Made by a program: the position numbers and the translations under genes. Shown here piece by piece: positions 39,454 through 47,326 of a DNA stretch of 64,000 bases (positions are counted from its first letter, which is position 1; each line of letters opens with the position of its first letter). Source of the DNA: Streptomyces albofaciens JCM 4342 (GTDB taxonomy: Bacteria; Actinomycetota; Actinomycetes; Streptomycetales; Streptomycetaceae); assembly GCF_008634025.1 (NCBI RefSeq), contig NZ_PDCM01000001.1:3876501-3940500 (forward strand). Reading direction: 5' to 3'. The notes under the pieces are model-generated. The model was not told where the DNA came from. It did not search any database and saw only the letters and a program-made list of their open reading frames with translations.

Positions 39454-40689
39454 TCAGATCGGCAGTACGCAGCCCAGCGACGACGTGGCGAACGGTGACC
39501 CGGAAGGGGTGAGGGCGCCGGAGTCCTGGTGCACGGTGAAGGCGGCGACCGTCCTGCCGTACTGGTTGGCCGCGAAGAGCAGGGTCCCCGACGGCGCGAG
39601 GCTGATGTGCCGGGGCCAGGAACCGCCGCTGGGCACGGTGTCCAGCAGGCGCAGTCCGGCGCCGCCGCCGGTGACGGAGAACCGGGCGACGCTCTCGTGA
39701 CCCCGGTTGGACAGGTAGAGGAACCGGCCGTCGGCCGAAATCACCACCTCGGCCGGGTAGTTGCGGACGGCCGCCCCCGCGCCGCCGGGGACGGTGGGCA
39801 GGCTCTCGCCGCGGGTCAGCACGCCGGTCGCCGTGTTGTACGCGTAGACGGTGACCGTGCTGTTCAGCTCGTTGGCCACGTAGGCGTACGGGGCCGTGGG
39901 GTGGAAGACCATGTGCCGGGGGCCCGCGCCGGGGACCGAGCGGACCTCGGACACCGGCCGCAACGCGCCGCTCACGGTGTCGAGCCGGTAGGTGTAGACC
40001 TTGTCGGTGCCCAGGTCGACGGCGAAGACGTGGGCGCCCGTGGGGTCGGTGAGGATCTGGTGCGCGTGCGGGCCCTCCTGGCGGCCGGGGTCGGGGCCGG
40101 AGCCGGTGTGCTGGACCAGGGCGGTACGGGCCCCCACGCTGCCGTCGGCGTTGATCGTGTGCGCCGCGACGCTGCCGGCGCCGTAGTTCGCGCTGAGCAG
40201 GTGGCGGCCGGTGGGGTGCACCGACAGATGGGTGACGTTGGCGCCGCCCGTGGACCGCGCCGGGCCCAGCGCGGTCAGCGCGCCGCGCGCGCCGATGGCG
40301 AAGGCGCGCACGGCGCCCTGCCGTCCGCTGTTGTCCAGTGAGTAGAGCACCTTGCCGTCGGGGGAGACGGCGAGGAAGGAGGGGTCGGTGACGGAGGGGA
40401 AGCTGCTCTGCCGGGTCAGCGCGCCGGTCGTGGTGTCGTACGCGCAGGTGATGATGCCGTTGCCGTACGTACCGAGGAACGCCGGGCGCCGACCGGCGGC
40501 GCATTCGGGGCGAGCGGGCGCCGGCCGGGCCCACGCGGCGGAGGCGCGGACGCCGAGCGCGGCGCCGAGCACGCCGGCGCCCAGCGACCCGAGGAGCGAG
40601 CGGCGGGCGAGGCCGGGGGCGGGGGCGCCGGGGCCGCGGTGATGCGGGTGTTCCGGGTGTTCCGGTGGGTGTGGTGGCTGTGCGGGCAT
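39454..40689 (-). CDS. Tat-exported lactonase-family (6-phosphogluconolactonase-type) beta-propeller
   Basis: 411 residues from the ATG at 40689. The N-terminal Pro/His stretch is followed by LARRSLLGSLGAGVLGAALG, a twin-arginine signal. After cleavage (about residue 50) a seven-bladed propeller begins: PAFLGTYGNGIITCAYDTT, DPSFLAVSPDGKVLYSLDNS, THLSVHPTGRHLLSANYGAG, GPHAHQILTDPTGAHVFAVD, GPRHMVFHPTAPYAYVANE, PAEVVISADGRFLYLSNRGH, PRHISLAPSGTLLFAANQYG. This is the Pgl/YbhE lactonase family. Exported members hydrolyse lactones outside the cell. Divergent from the glycosidase-like gene. Confidence 0.88.
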   Translation of the reverse strand: MPAQPPHPPEHPEHPHHRGPGAPAPGLARRSLLGSLGAGVLGAALGVRASAAWARPAPARPECAAGRRPAFLGTYGNGIITCAYDTTTGALTRQSSFPSVTDPSFLAVSPDGKVLYSLDNSGRQGAVRAFAIGARGALTALGPARSTGGANVTHLSVHPTGRHLLSANYGAGSVAAHTINADGSVGARTALVQHTGSGPDPGRQEGPHAHQILTDPTGAHVFAVDLGTDKVYTYRLDTVSGALRPVSEVRSVPGAGPRHMVFHPTAPYAYVANELNSTVTVYAYNTATGVLTRGESLPTVPGGAGAAVRNYPAEVVISADGRFLYLSNRGHESVARFSVTGGGAGLRLLDTVPSGGSWPRHISLAPSGTLLFAANQYGRTVAAFTVHQDSGALTPSGSPFATSSLGCVLPI

Positions 40690-40760
40690 GGGCGGGCACC
40701 TTTCCGCGCCGGAGGGGGGTTGGCGTGCGCTCGTCAACAGCATGGCGACCGTCCGGTTCC

Positions 40761-40772
40761 AGGTCCAGACCA
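40761..40772. promoter_or_regulatory. DasR (dre)-like / chi-box operator candidate
   Basis: AGGTCCAGACCA shares 10 of 12 positions with the DasR core TGGTCTAGACCA and has the GGTCCAGACC centre seen in Streptomyces chitinase promoters. It sits in the 238-bp gap between two Tat-exported proteins, 72 bp from one start and 156 bp from the other. Confidence 0.4.
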
Positions 40773-40927
40773 TTGCTGCCCTTGGAGTGCCGCGCTCCTC
40801 GTGCGATCCGGACATACGGCGACTTCCGGCCGTTCTGCGTTTGCCCGGGGCATGACCGCACGGGACGGGCGTTGAATCGGGAACGATTCCGGGGCGGCGC
40901 GCCCGGGTTGGTGCTCGACGTGAGGAT

Positions 40928-43111
40928 GTGAGACGGGTGGACGAGGGACGCAGACTGAGTCGCAGATCTCTGTTGCGCAGCGGACTGGGGGCGGGCGGAC
41001 TGGCCGTGGCCACCAGCATGCTGCCGGGGCTGTGGGGACGCCCGCCGGGCGCGGCGTGGGCCGCTTCCCCGGCTGCCGGGGCGACAGCCGTACCGGCGGG
41101 GCCCCCGGCCCCCGCCGCCGCCTTCCCCGACTGGGCCAGGTTCGCCCGGATCGCGGACGGCACGTTCGACGACGACGCCGAGCCCCGCGACATGAAGCCG
41201 GTGATCGACAAGCTCAAGGCGCAGAACGTGAGCGTCATCGAGGTCGACACGATCCTGTCCAACTGGCTCTCGGACGCCGAGTTCAGCACGCACATGGCGC
41301 AGATCAAACGATTCTCCGACCTGGCGCACACCGCCGGGATACGGGTGATCGTCTACTACCCCTCGCTGGAGGTCATCAGCGTCGGCGGGGAGAAGGGCAA
41401 GTCCTTCTACAAGAACAGCGACGGCAAGAACTGGGTACAGCGCGGCCTCGACGGCAAGCCCAACGTCTTCTACGGAAGCCTGGTCGTCTGGGTCGATCCG
41501 GGCGACGAGAGCTGCTGGGTCAGCCCCAACTCGCCCTGGCGCGACCACTACCTCGCCCGGATCAAGGCCCTCGCGCGCACCGGCGTGGACGCCATCTGGC
41601 CGGACGTGCCGATCTACTTCGACGGCGCGCTGAGCTGGTGCGACGCCTCCACCTGGGCGGCGGACGCCTTCCGGGCCGACACCGGCCTGGCGCTGCCCGC
41701 CAAGGTTGACTGGAACAACGCGGGCTTCCGCCGCTACGTCGAATGGCGGCACCACAACCTCAACCGGTTCCAGCTCGACATCGCCGCCGCCGGCCGCTCG
41801 GTCAACCCCGACCTGGTCACCTTCGTCGAGACCGTGACCATGGACTACAAGTACGCCACCACCGTGGGCCTCGACGGCGCGCACCTGCGCCGGGCGGAGG
41901 GCGTCAGCCACGTCTGGGAGGTGGACATCCTCGGCAACTACGACGGGATGCGCCACGCCACCGTCTCCGACTGGACCTGTCTGATCTCGATGTACAAGTA
42001 CGCCCGCGCGGCCAGCGGCACCAAGCCCGCCTGGGCCTTCTCCTACGGCTGGAAGGCGGACGACGCGTCGCTGGTGATGGCCGAGACGCTGGCGGCGGGC
42101 TGCAACCCGTACGAGGTCAAGAGCCCGTTCAAGACCGACAGCACGGACACCGCGATGCGGACCCGGATGTACGGCTTCGTCGCGGCCCACCAGGAAGAGC
42201 TGTTCGCCGCCGCCTCCGGGGCCACGGTCGGCGTCTACCACTCGTCCGCGTCGCGCGACTTCGTCAGCCCCGTCGAGGGCAGCGGCATGTACGTCAACAC
42301 CAAGCCGCCCGCCGGGGTCAAGGACTGGTGGAGCTTCGACACGCCGGAGGAGAGCTGCACCCGGCAGAAGTGGCTGGGCGAGTTCCGCGGCACCGTCAAG
42401 TCCCTGGTGCTCGCGCACATCCCGTTCAACACCGTGCCCAGCCCCGGCGTCGGCGCCGACGACCTGGCCGGATACCGCGTGCTGTACCTGCCCAACCTCC
42501 AGGCCGTCTCCGACGCGGAGGCGGACGTGCTGCGCTCGTACGTGGCGGGCGGCGGCACCGTCGTCGTCACCGGCCCCGCACCCACCGGGCTCGACGAGCA
42601 CGGCGGCACGCGCGGCGAATACGCCTTGGCCGATGTCCTCGGCTTCCGCAAGGCGGACCCGGTGCCCGCCACCAAGCGGAACACCTTCGGCCAGGGCACC
42701 TGCTGGTTCATCAAGGACCTGCTCGGCCTGGCCTACCTCACGCGCACCGACCGGCCCACCGCCGACCGGCTCCTGGAACCGGTCCGCACGGTCGCCCCGC
42801 CCGCCGTCACGCTCACCGGCGACCCCCGGATCCACCTGGAGCTGAGCCACCTCGGTGACGCCACCATCGTGCAACTGGTCAACTTCACGGCATTCGGTGA
42901 AACCCCCGCCGCCTTCACGACCAAACCCACCACCTGCACCGTCACCCTCACCGTCCCCGTCGGCCGGCAGGTGCGGGCGGCCACGGTCAGCACGCCGGAC
43001 GGCTCCGGCGGCCCCGCGCCGAAGCCGGTGGCCTGGAAGACGGACGGCGACACGGCGAGCGTGGAGCTGACGGTGGCGCAGTACTCCCTGCTCAACGTCA
43101 CCGTCAACTGA
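40928..43111 (+). CDS. Tat-exported putative glycoside hydrolase
   Basis: 727 residues from GTG at 40928 (GTG at 40937 also fits). A twin-arginine signal (LSRRSLLRSGLGAGGLAVAT) is followed by an Ala/Pro linker. The body is a TIM barrel (MKPVIDKLKAQNVSVIEVDT, VIVYYPSLEVISVGG, VDAIWPDVPIYFDGA) with a middle domain (YRVLYLPNLQAVSDAEADVL) resembling the GH42 trimerisation domain, and a C-terminal beta-domain. Carbohydrate hydrolysis outside the cell is expected. The substrate and catalytic acids cannot be fixed; Asp in WPDVPIYFDG is a candidate. Confidence 0.75.
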   Translation: MRRVDEGRRLSRRSLLRSGLGAGGLAVATSMLPGLWGRPPGAAWAASPAAGATAVPAGPPAPAAAFPDWARFARIADGTFDDDAEPRDMKPVIDKLKAQNVSVIEVDTILSNWLSDAEFSTHMAQIKRFSDLAHTAGIRVIVYYPSLEVISVGGEKGKSFYKNSDGKNWVQRGLDGKPNVFYGSLVVWVDPGDESCWVSPNSPWRDHYLARIKALARTGVDAIWPDVPIYFDGALSWCDASTWAADAFRADTGLALPAKVDWNNAGFRRYVEWRHHNLNRFQLDIAAAGRSVNPDLVTFVETVTMDYKYATTVGLDGAHLRRAEGVSHVWEVDILGNYDGMRHATVSDWTCLISMYKYARAASGTKPAWAFSYGWKADDASLVMAETLAAGCNPYEVKSPFKTDSTDTAMRTRMYGFVAAHQEELFAAASGATVGVYHSSASRDFVSPVEGSGMYVNTKPPAGVKDWWSFDTPEESCTRQKWLGEFRGTVKSLVLAHIPFNTVPSPGVGADDLAGYRVLYLPNLQAVSDAEADVLRSYVAGGGTVVVTGPAPTGLDEHGGTRGEYALADVLGFRKADPVPATKRNTFGQGTCWFIKDLLGLAYLTRTDRPTADRLLEPVRTVAPPAVTLTGDPRIHLELSHLGDATIVQLVNFTAFGETPAAFTTKPTTCTVTLTVPVGRQVRAATVSTPDGSGGPAPKPVAWKTDGDTASVELTVAQYSLLNVTVN

Positions 43112-43126
43112 CGGCGGTCAGCCGTC
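43110..43126. terminator. Small hairpin between convergent genes
   Basis: GACGGC and GCCGTC pair perfectly around GGTCA, starting inside the stop codon of the glycosidase-like gene and ending next to the stop of the TolB-like gene. Confidence 0.4.
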
Positions 43127-43127
43127 G

Positions 43128-44219
43128 TCACCGCTCCCCGGGAGCGGGGACCCGCCACAAGGACGTGGGCCGGTCCTCGCTCCCCGGGTGCGACTCGAAG
43201 GCGATCCAGCGGCCGTCGGGCGACCAGCTCGGCGCTCCGTCGTACGTACCGGGCTCGCGCGTCACCTGGACCGGCGCGCCGCCCGCCACCGGCATGACGA
43301 AGATCTTCGGCAGGTCGAGCCCGCCCGTGGTGGACGAGAAGACCACCGAGCGGCCGTCCGGCGACCAGCTCGCGTCCGTGTGCTCCCCCGCCACGGTGGT
43401 CAGTCTGCGCACGCCGCTCCCGTCGGCGTTCATCACGTACAACGCCCAGCGGTCGCTGCCCAGTTCCCGCCGCTGGAAGACCAGAAGGTCGCCGCGCGGC
43501 GACCAGTTGGGCTCACGGTTGTCCGTACGGCTCGCGGGGCCGTTCACCAGTCGGGTCTGCTCCGTACCGTCCCGTCTGACCTTCCACAGGGAACCCAGCG
43601 CCGACCGGTCGGCGAGTGCCGCCCGCGCGTCCGGGGCCGCCCGCTCCACGCTCTCCTGGAAGACGATCCACTTTCCGTCCGGCGAGAAACTCGGCTCCAG
43701 ATACCCCGAATTCCCGGGGTGCTCGGTCACCCGCTCCGGCCGCCCGCCCGGACGGAGCACCCAGATCTCGTCCTTGCCCGCCCGGTCGGAGGCGAACGTC
43801 ACGCCTGCCGAGGGCCGCCAGCTGGAGCCGGGCAGGTTCACCGCCGCCCGGTCGTGCTCGTCCAGCAAGTCGCGGGCGGCCTTGCGGGAGTCCCGGCCGT
43901 CCCGGTTTCCCAGGGGCAGTACGCGCAGCGCGGCGGCCCCCTCGTTGTAACCGCCGTGGAAGACCGTGAACAGCAGGGACTTCCCGTCGGGCGCGAACGC
44001 CGGATTCTGCGCGCTGCCCTTTCCGGACTCCCGGTGGAGCAGCTCGGCCCCGTCCCCGCGCGTCACCGCGGGCTTCGCGGAGGGGAAGCCCGACGTTCCC
44101 GGCGACGGCCGCGCCGGCTCCGACGGGTGGCGCGCCGGCCCCTCCCCGCCACCCCCGCACGCCGTAAGCACCAGGGCTCCGGCGCCCAGCCAGCCCGCGA
44201 TCCGCCCTCGCCTGCGCAT
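43128..44219 (-). CDS. TolB-like (PD40 beta-propeller) lipoprotein
   Basis: 363 residues with signal WLGAGALVLTACGGGGEG (lipobox LTAC, Cys at residue 21). Repeats of the WD40-like PD40 type: PAFAPDGKSLLFTVFHGG, SAGVTFASDRAGKDEIWVL, EPSFSPDGKWIVFQESV, EPNWSPRGDLLVFQRRE, DASWSPDGRSVVFSSTT, APSWSPDGRWIAFES. Together they form a six-bladed propeller as in TolB/DPP4-like proteins; protein or ligand binding on the membrane surface is likely. A hairpin-like palindrome (44240-44263) lies just upstream of the ATG. Confidence 0.85.
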   Translation of the reverse strand: MRRRGRIAGWLGAGALVLTACGGGGEGPARHPSEPARPSPGTSGFPSAKPAVTRGDGAELLHRESGKGSAQNPAFAPDGKSLLFTVFHGGYNEGAAALRVLPLGNRDGRDSRKAARDLLDEHDRAAVNLPGSSWRPSAGVTFASDRAGKDEIWVLRPGGRPERVTEHPGNSGYLEPSFSPDGKWIVFQESVERAAPDARAALADRSALGSLWKVRRDGTEQTRLVNGPASRTDNREPNWSPRGDLLVFQRRELGSDRWALYVMNADGSGVRRLTTVAGEHTDASWSPDGRSVVFSSTTGGLDLPKIFVMPVAGGAPVQVTREPGTYDGAPSWSPDGRWIAFESHPGSEDRPTSLWRVPAPGER

Positions 44220-44552
44220 GCGGCAACGTTAGGCGCGCGAACTCCGGTGATTCCACTGGAGTTTGCGACAAAAACGCGGCTGAAGTGACGCGGGCGGAGT
44301 TGCCTTCGCATCTTTTTGGGGATGTGGTGATTGCCGTTGTGGGTTAGTGGGAAAGATGGTCGATTTCGGGGACGGCAGGGGCGGACGGGACTTGTGGAAG
44401 TGGTCAATGTTTCATTGACAGTTGCTCCGCACGGATGGTTGAGTCGGGCTCGCCGAATAGGGAAGCTCGAATGCCCTTCACCCCACGGGCGGTAAATGAG
44501 CTTTCGGAAAGCCCGCTGACCCGGTGCCCAGGCCCAGGAACAGGAGCAAGGA
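44220..44552. promoter_or_regulatory. Cluster-entry intergenic region with three inverted repeats
   Basis: 333 bp, noticeably AT-richer than its surroundings. It holds three inverted repeats: AACTCCGGTG-ATTC-CACTGGAGTT at 44240-44263 (9 of 10 pairs), GTCAATG-TTT-CATTGAC at 44403-44419 (7 of 7), and GCTTTC-G-GAAAGC at 44500-44512 (6 of 6). The second and third sit 134 and 41 bp before the first cluster gene and are operator-like. The first is 20 bp upstream of the TolB-like gene and may serve that promoter. No gene is visible. Confidence 0.6.
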
Positions 44553-46022
44553 GTGCTTGACGCCCGAAGCGGGCCCCGGCAGGAATTCGACCGGCCGGAT
44601 ACCGATTCACCGGATCTGGTGGTGGACGGCGGACGGGCCCAGGAGGCCGTCGGCGCCGGTGCGCTGAGCGTCCGGGTACCGGGGGACAAGTCGGTCAGTC
44701 ACCGGGCGCTGCTGGCGGCACTGCTTCCCGGCGCGCCCGAGGTGCTGACGGTGCGCAACGCCAACCTCGGCGGCGCCGTACGGGCCCTGCTCCCGGCGAT
44801 GCGGGCCCTGGGCGTGGCGGTCGACGTGGACGGCGGCGCGCTGACCGCGCGGCGTGGCGCGTTACCGGTGCCCCAGCGGGTACGGGCCCACCCGGGCGTG
44901 ACCCGGTGGCCCGAAGGCGTGCCGTACCTGGAGACCGGCGGGTCGAGCGCCGCGGCCCGGCTGCTGATCGGCGTGCTCGCGGGGAGCGGCACCGCCGCGG
45001 TGGTGGACGGCGACGAGGTGCTGCGGCACCGGCCGATGGACTGGCTGGTCGATCCGCTGGCCGAGCTGGGCGCGGAGATCGAGTACCTCGGCGAGGACGG
45101 CTGCCTGCCCGTATGGGTGAAGGGGCCGGTGTGCCGGCCGGGCCGGACGGTGCAGCTGCGCGTGGGGAGTGCGCAGGCACGGTCCGGGGTCCTGCTGGCC
45201 GCGGCGGCCGCGGGACTGCCCGCGACGGTACGGCACCCGGTGCGCTCGCGGGACCACACCGAGCGGATGCTCGCCTCGTTCGGCGGTGTGCTGGACGAGG
45301 GGGACGGTGAACTCCGCTGGAGCGGCGAGCCGTTCGATGTGCCGGACGTCATCGACGTGCCGGCCGATCCCTCGCTGGCCGCCTACCCCGTGGCGGCCCA
45401 CCTGCTGTGGGGCGACGGCGGCACGCTGCGGGTGCCGGGCGTGTGCCTGAACCCGACCCGGACCGGCTTCTTCGAGGTGCTGCGGCGGGCCGGGGCCGAT
45501 ATCGCGTACGAGTACGCGACCGCGTACGGAGACGGAGGAACCGAGGGGGGACGGCCCCGGGGCGGGGAGCCGGTGGGGACCGTGGTGGTCCGAGGGGGGC
45601 TGGAGCAGGCCGGGCCCGTCCGGGTGGACGAGCCGTGGCTGCTGCACGCGCTGATCGACGAAGTGCCGCTGCTGGCCGTGGTCGCGGCCCGGCTGCCGGG
45701 GACCTCGTGGATCGGATGCGCGCAGGAGCTGCGGTTCAAGGAGACGGACCGGCTGACGACCACGGCGCGGATGGCCGGGGCCTTCGGCGCCCGGGTCGAG
45801 GTGGCGGCCGACGGGCTGACTGTGCGCGGCGGGGCGCCGCTGCGCGCCGGTGTGGTGCCGGGCTTCGAGGACCACCGGATCGCCATGGCCGCCGCGACGC
45901 TCGCGGGATGCCTGCCGGGGCGCACCACGGTGCGCGGCGGCGCCTGCCACCGCACGTCATTTCCCGACTTCGCCGATGTGCAGCGGGCCGTCGGCGCCCG
46001 GATCGCAAAGGACCCCCTGTGA
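44553..46022 (+). CDS. EPSP-synthase-like enzyme, divergent active site
   Basis: 489 residues from GTG at 44553 (CAGGAG 7 nt upstream), longer than the usual 430 because of an N-terminal extension of about 35 residues and an internal insertion. EPSP synthase landmarks present: VPGDKSVSHRALL, RHRPMDWLVDPLAELGAEI, GSAQARSGVLLAA, RSRDHTERML, NPTRTGFFEV, FKETDRL and EDHRIAM. The glycine loop usually LGNAGT is instead ETGGSSAA (residues 127-134), so PEP/shikimate-phosphate contacts are changed. A TTA codon sits at 44862-44864 (codon 104). Placed at the head of the cluster, it probably builds a cyclic precursor. Confidence 0.85.
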   Translation: MLDARSGPRQEFDRPDTDSPDLVVDGGRAQEAVGAGALSVRVPGDKSVSHRALLAALLPGAPEVLTVRNANLGGAVRALLPAMRALGVAVDVDGGALTARRGALPVPQRVRAHPGVTRWPEGVPYLETGGSSAAARLLIGVLAGSGTAAVVDGDEVLRHRPMDWLVDPLAELGAEIEYLGEDGCLPVWVKGPVCRPGRTVQLRVGSAQARSGVLLAAAAAGLPATVRHPVRSRDHTERMLASFGGVLDEGDGELRWSGEPFDVPDVIDVPADPSLAAYPVAAHLLWGDGGTLRVPGVCLNPTRTGFFEVLRRAGADIAYEYATAYGDGGTEGGRPRGGEPVGTVVVRGGLEQAGPVRVDEPWLLHALIDEVPLLAVVAARLPGTSWIGCAQELRFKETDRLTTTARMAGAFGARVEVAADGLTVRGGAPLRAGVVPGFEDHRIAMAAATLAGCLPGRTTVRGGACHRTSFPDFADVQRAVGARIAKDPL

Positions 46023-47326
46023 TGACGAGTGAGGCGAGTACCGAGGCGCGGTCCACGGGCAGCACCCTGGGGCCGGCCTTCGGCAGCGGCAACGGCCCCT
46101 GGCTGTACGCCGAGGACGGCACGGCCTGGTTCGACGGGACCGCGGGCAGCGGCGCGGCGACCCTGGGCCACCAGCACCCGGACGTCATCGCCGCCGTGAC
46201 GGCCCAGGCCGGGCGGCTGGCCCACACCGGCTGCAAGCTGGGCTCGGACGCCCGCAGGCGGATGATCGAGCGGATCGGCGCGCTGTCCCCGTACGCGGCG
46301 CCCGCGGTGCTGCCCACCACGACCGGCGCGGAGGCGGTGGAGTCCGCGCTGAAGATCGCCCGCGCGGCCACCGGGCACCGGGCCGTGGTCGGCTTCCGGT
46401 ACGGCTTCCACGGCAAGACGGCCGGGGCGCTGGGGCTCACCTGGCGGCCGGAGTTCAAGGCCTACAGCGGGTTCGAGGACGGCGACGGCCGCGCGCCGGC
46501 CGTCATCGCGGAGTTACCCGATCCGCGCGAGCCGGGGCCCGGCGACGCGGCCGCGTTCGCGGCCGGGCTGTCCGCGGCGCTGGACGCCGCGGACCGGCGC
46601 GGCGGCACCGCGGCCGTGGTCCTGGAACCGGTCCAGGTGACCGAGGGCGTCCTGGACGTGCCGCCGGAGCTGCTGGACGAGATCGCCCGGCAGGCGCACT
46701 CCCGTGGCGCGCTGCTGGTACTGGACGAGATCTACACCGGACTGGGCCGGGCCGGGCGGCTGTTCACCGCCGAGCTGATGACGGAGCAGCCGGACCTGAC
46801 GCTGCTCGGCAAGACGCTGGGCAACGGCTTCCCGGTCGGCGCCGTGGTGGGGGAGCGCGCGGTGGTCGACGCGCTGCCGCCGGGCGTGCAGACCTCCACC
46901 TTCTCCGGACACCCGGTCTCCTGCGCCGCCGCCGAAGCCGTCCTGGACGTCGTCGTACGGGAGGACCTGGCCGGCCGGGCGCGGCAGCTGGGGAAACGGC
47001 TGCACGCCGACCTGGACGCGCTGGCCGCCCGGCACCCCTGGATGCGGGCGGTCCGTACGACCGGCGCGCTGGCCGCCTTCGACTGCGTACGGGACGGGCG
47101 GCCGGATCCGGAACTGGCGCGGGCGGTCACGGGCGGCGCGCTGCGCGGCCGGCTGCTGCTGTTCGGCGGCGGGCCGGAGGGCGCCAGCGTCAAGATCGTG
47201 CCGCCGGTGCTGCTGGACGACGAGGGCTACCGGTTCCTGGCCGACGGGCTCGCGGCGGCCGTGGACGCGGCCGCGCCGGACGACGGCCGCCCCGGCGCCT
47301 CCACCCGGAACGGTGGCCTCATATGA
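46022..47326 (+). CDS. Class III PLP aminotransferase
   Basis: 434 residues; the start overlaps the previous stop by 1 nt (TGATG). Motifs: LPTTTGAEAVESALKIARAA, YGFHGKTAGALGLT, DEIYTGLGRAGRLFTAE (PLP Asp region), and the Schiff-base Lys in TLLGKTLGNGFPVGAVV. The family transfers amino groups to aldehydes and ketones at omega or side-chain positions. Following the EPSP-synthase-like gene, it likely aminates a ring ketone or chain aldehyde of the precursor. A TTA codon lies at 46514-46516 (codon 165). ATGA overlap into the next gene. Confidence 0.9.
   Translation: MTSEASTEARSTGSTLGPAFGSGNGPWLYAEDGTAWFDGTAGSGAATLGHQHPDVIAAVTAQAGRLAHTGCKLGSDARRRMIERIGALSPYAAPAVLPTTTGAEAVESALKIARAATGHRAVVGFRYGFHGKTAGALGLTWRPEFKAYSGFEDGDGRAPAVIAELPDPREPGPGDAAAFAAGLSAALDAADRRGGTAAVVLEPVQVTEGVLDVPPELLDEIARQAHSRGALLVLDEIYTGLGRAGRLFTAELMTEQPDLTLLGKTLGNGFPVGAVVGERAVVDALPPGVQTSTFSGHPVSCAAAEAVLDVVVREDLAGRARQLGKRLHADLDALAARHPWMRAVRTTGALAAFDCVRDGRPDPELARAVTGGALRGRLLLFGGGPEGASVKIVPPVLLDDEGYRFLADGLAAAVDAAAPDDGRPGASTRNGGLI

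Noticed and set aside
37334..42874. Very long minus-strand open frame across the MarR, monooxygenase, lactonase and glycosidase-like region
   Set aside because: It is antisense to genes with clear domains and has no start signal. Long antisense frames are expected at this GC bias.
44553..46022. NikO/PolA-type nucleoside enolpyruvyl transferase, or housekeeping aroA
   Set aside because: A nucleoside route would need the NikJ/PolH radical-SAM partner, which is absent here. The altered glycine loop and cluster position argue against housekeeping aroA, though a tree is needed.
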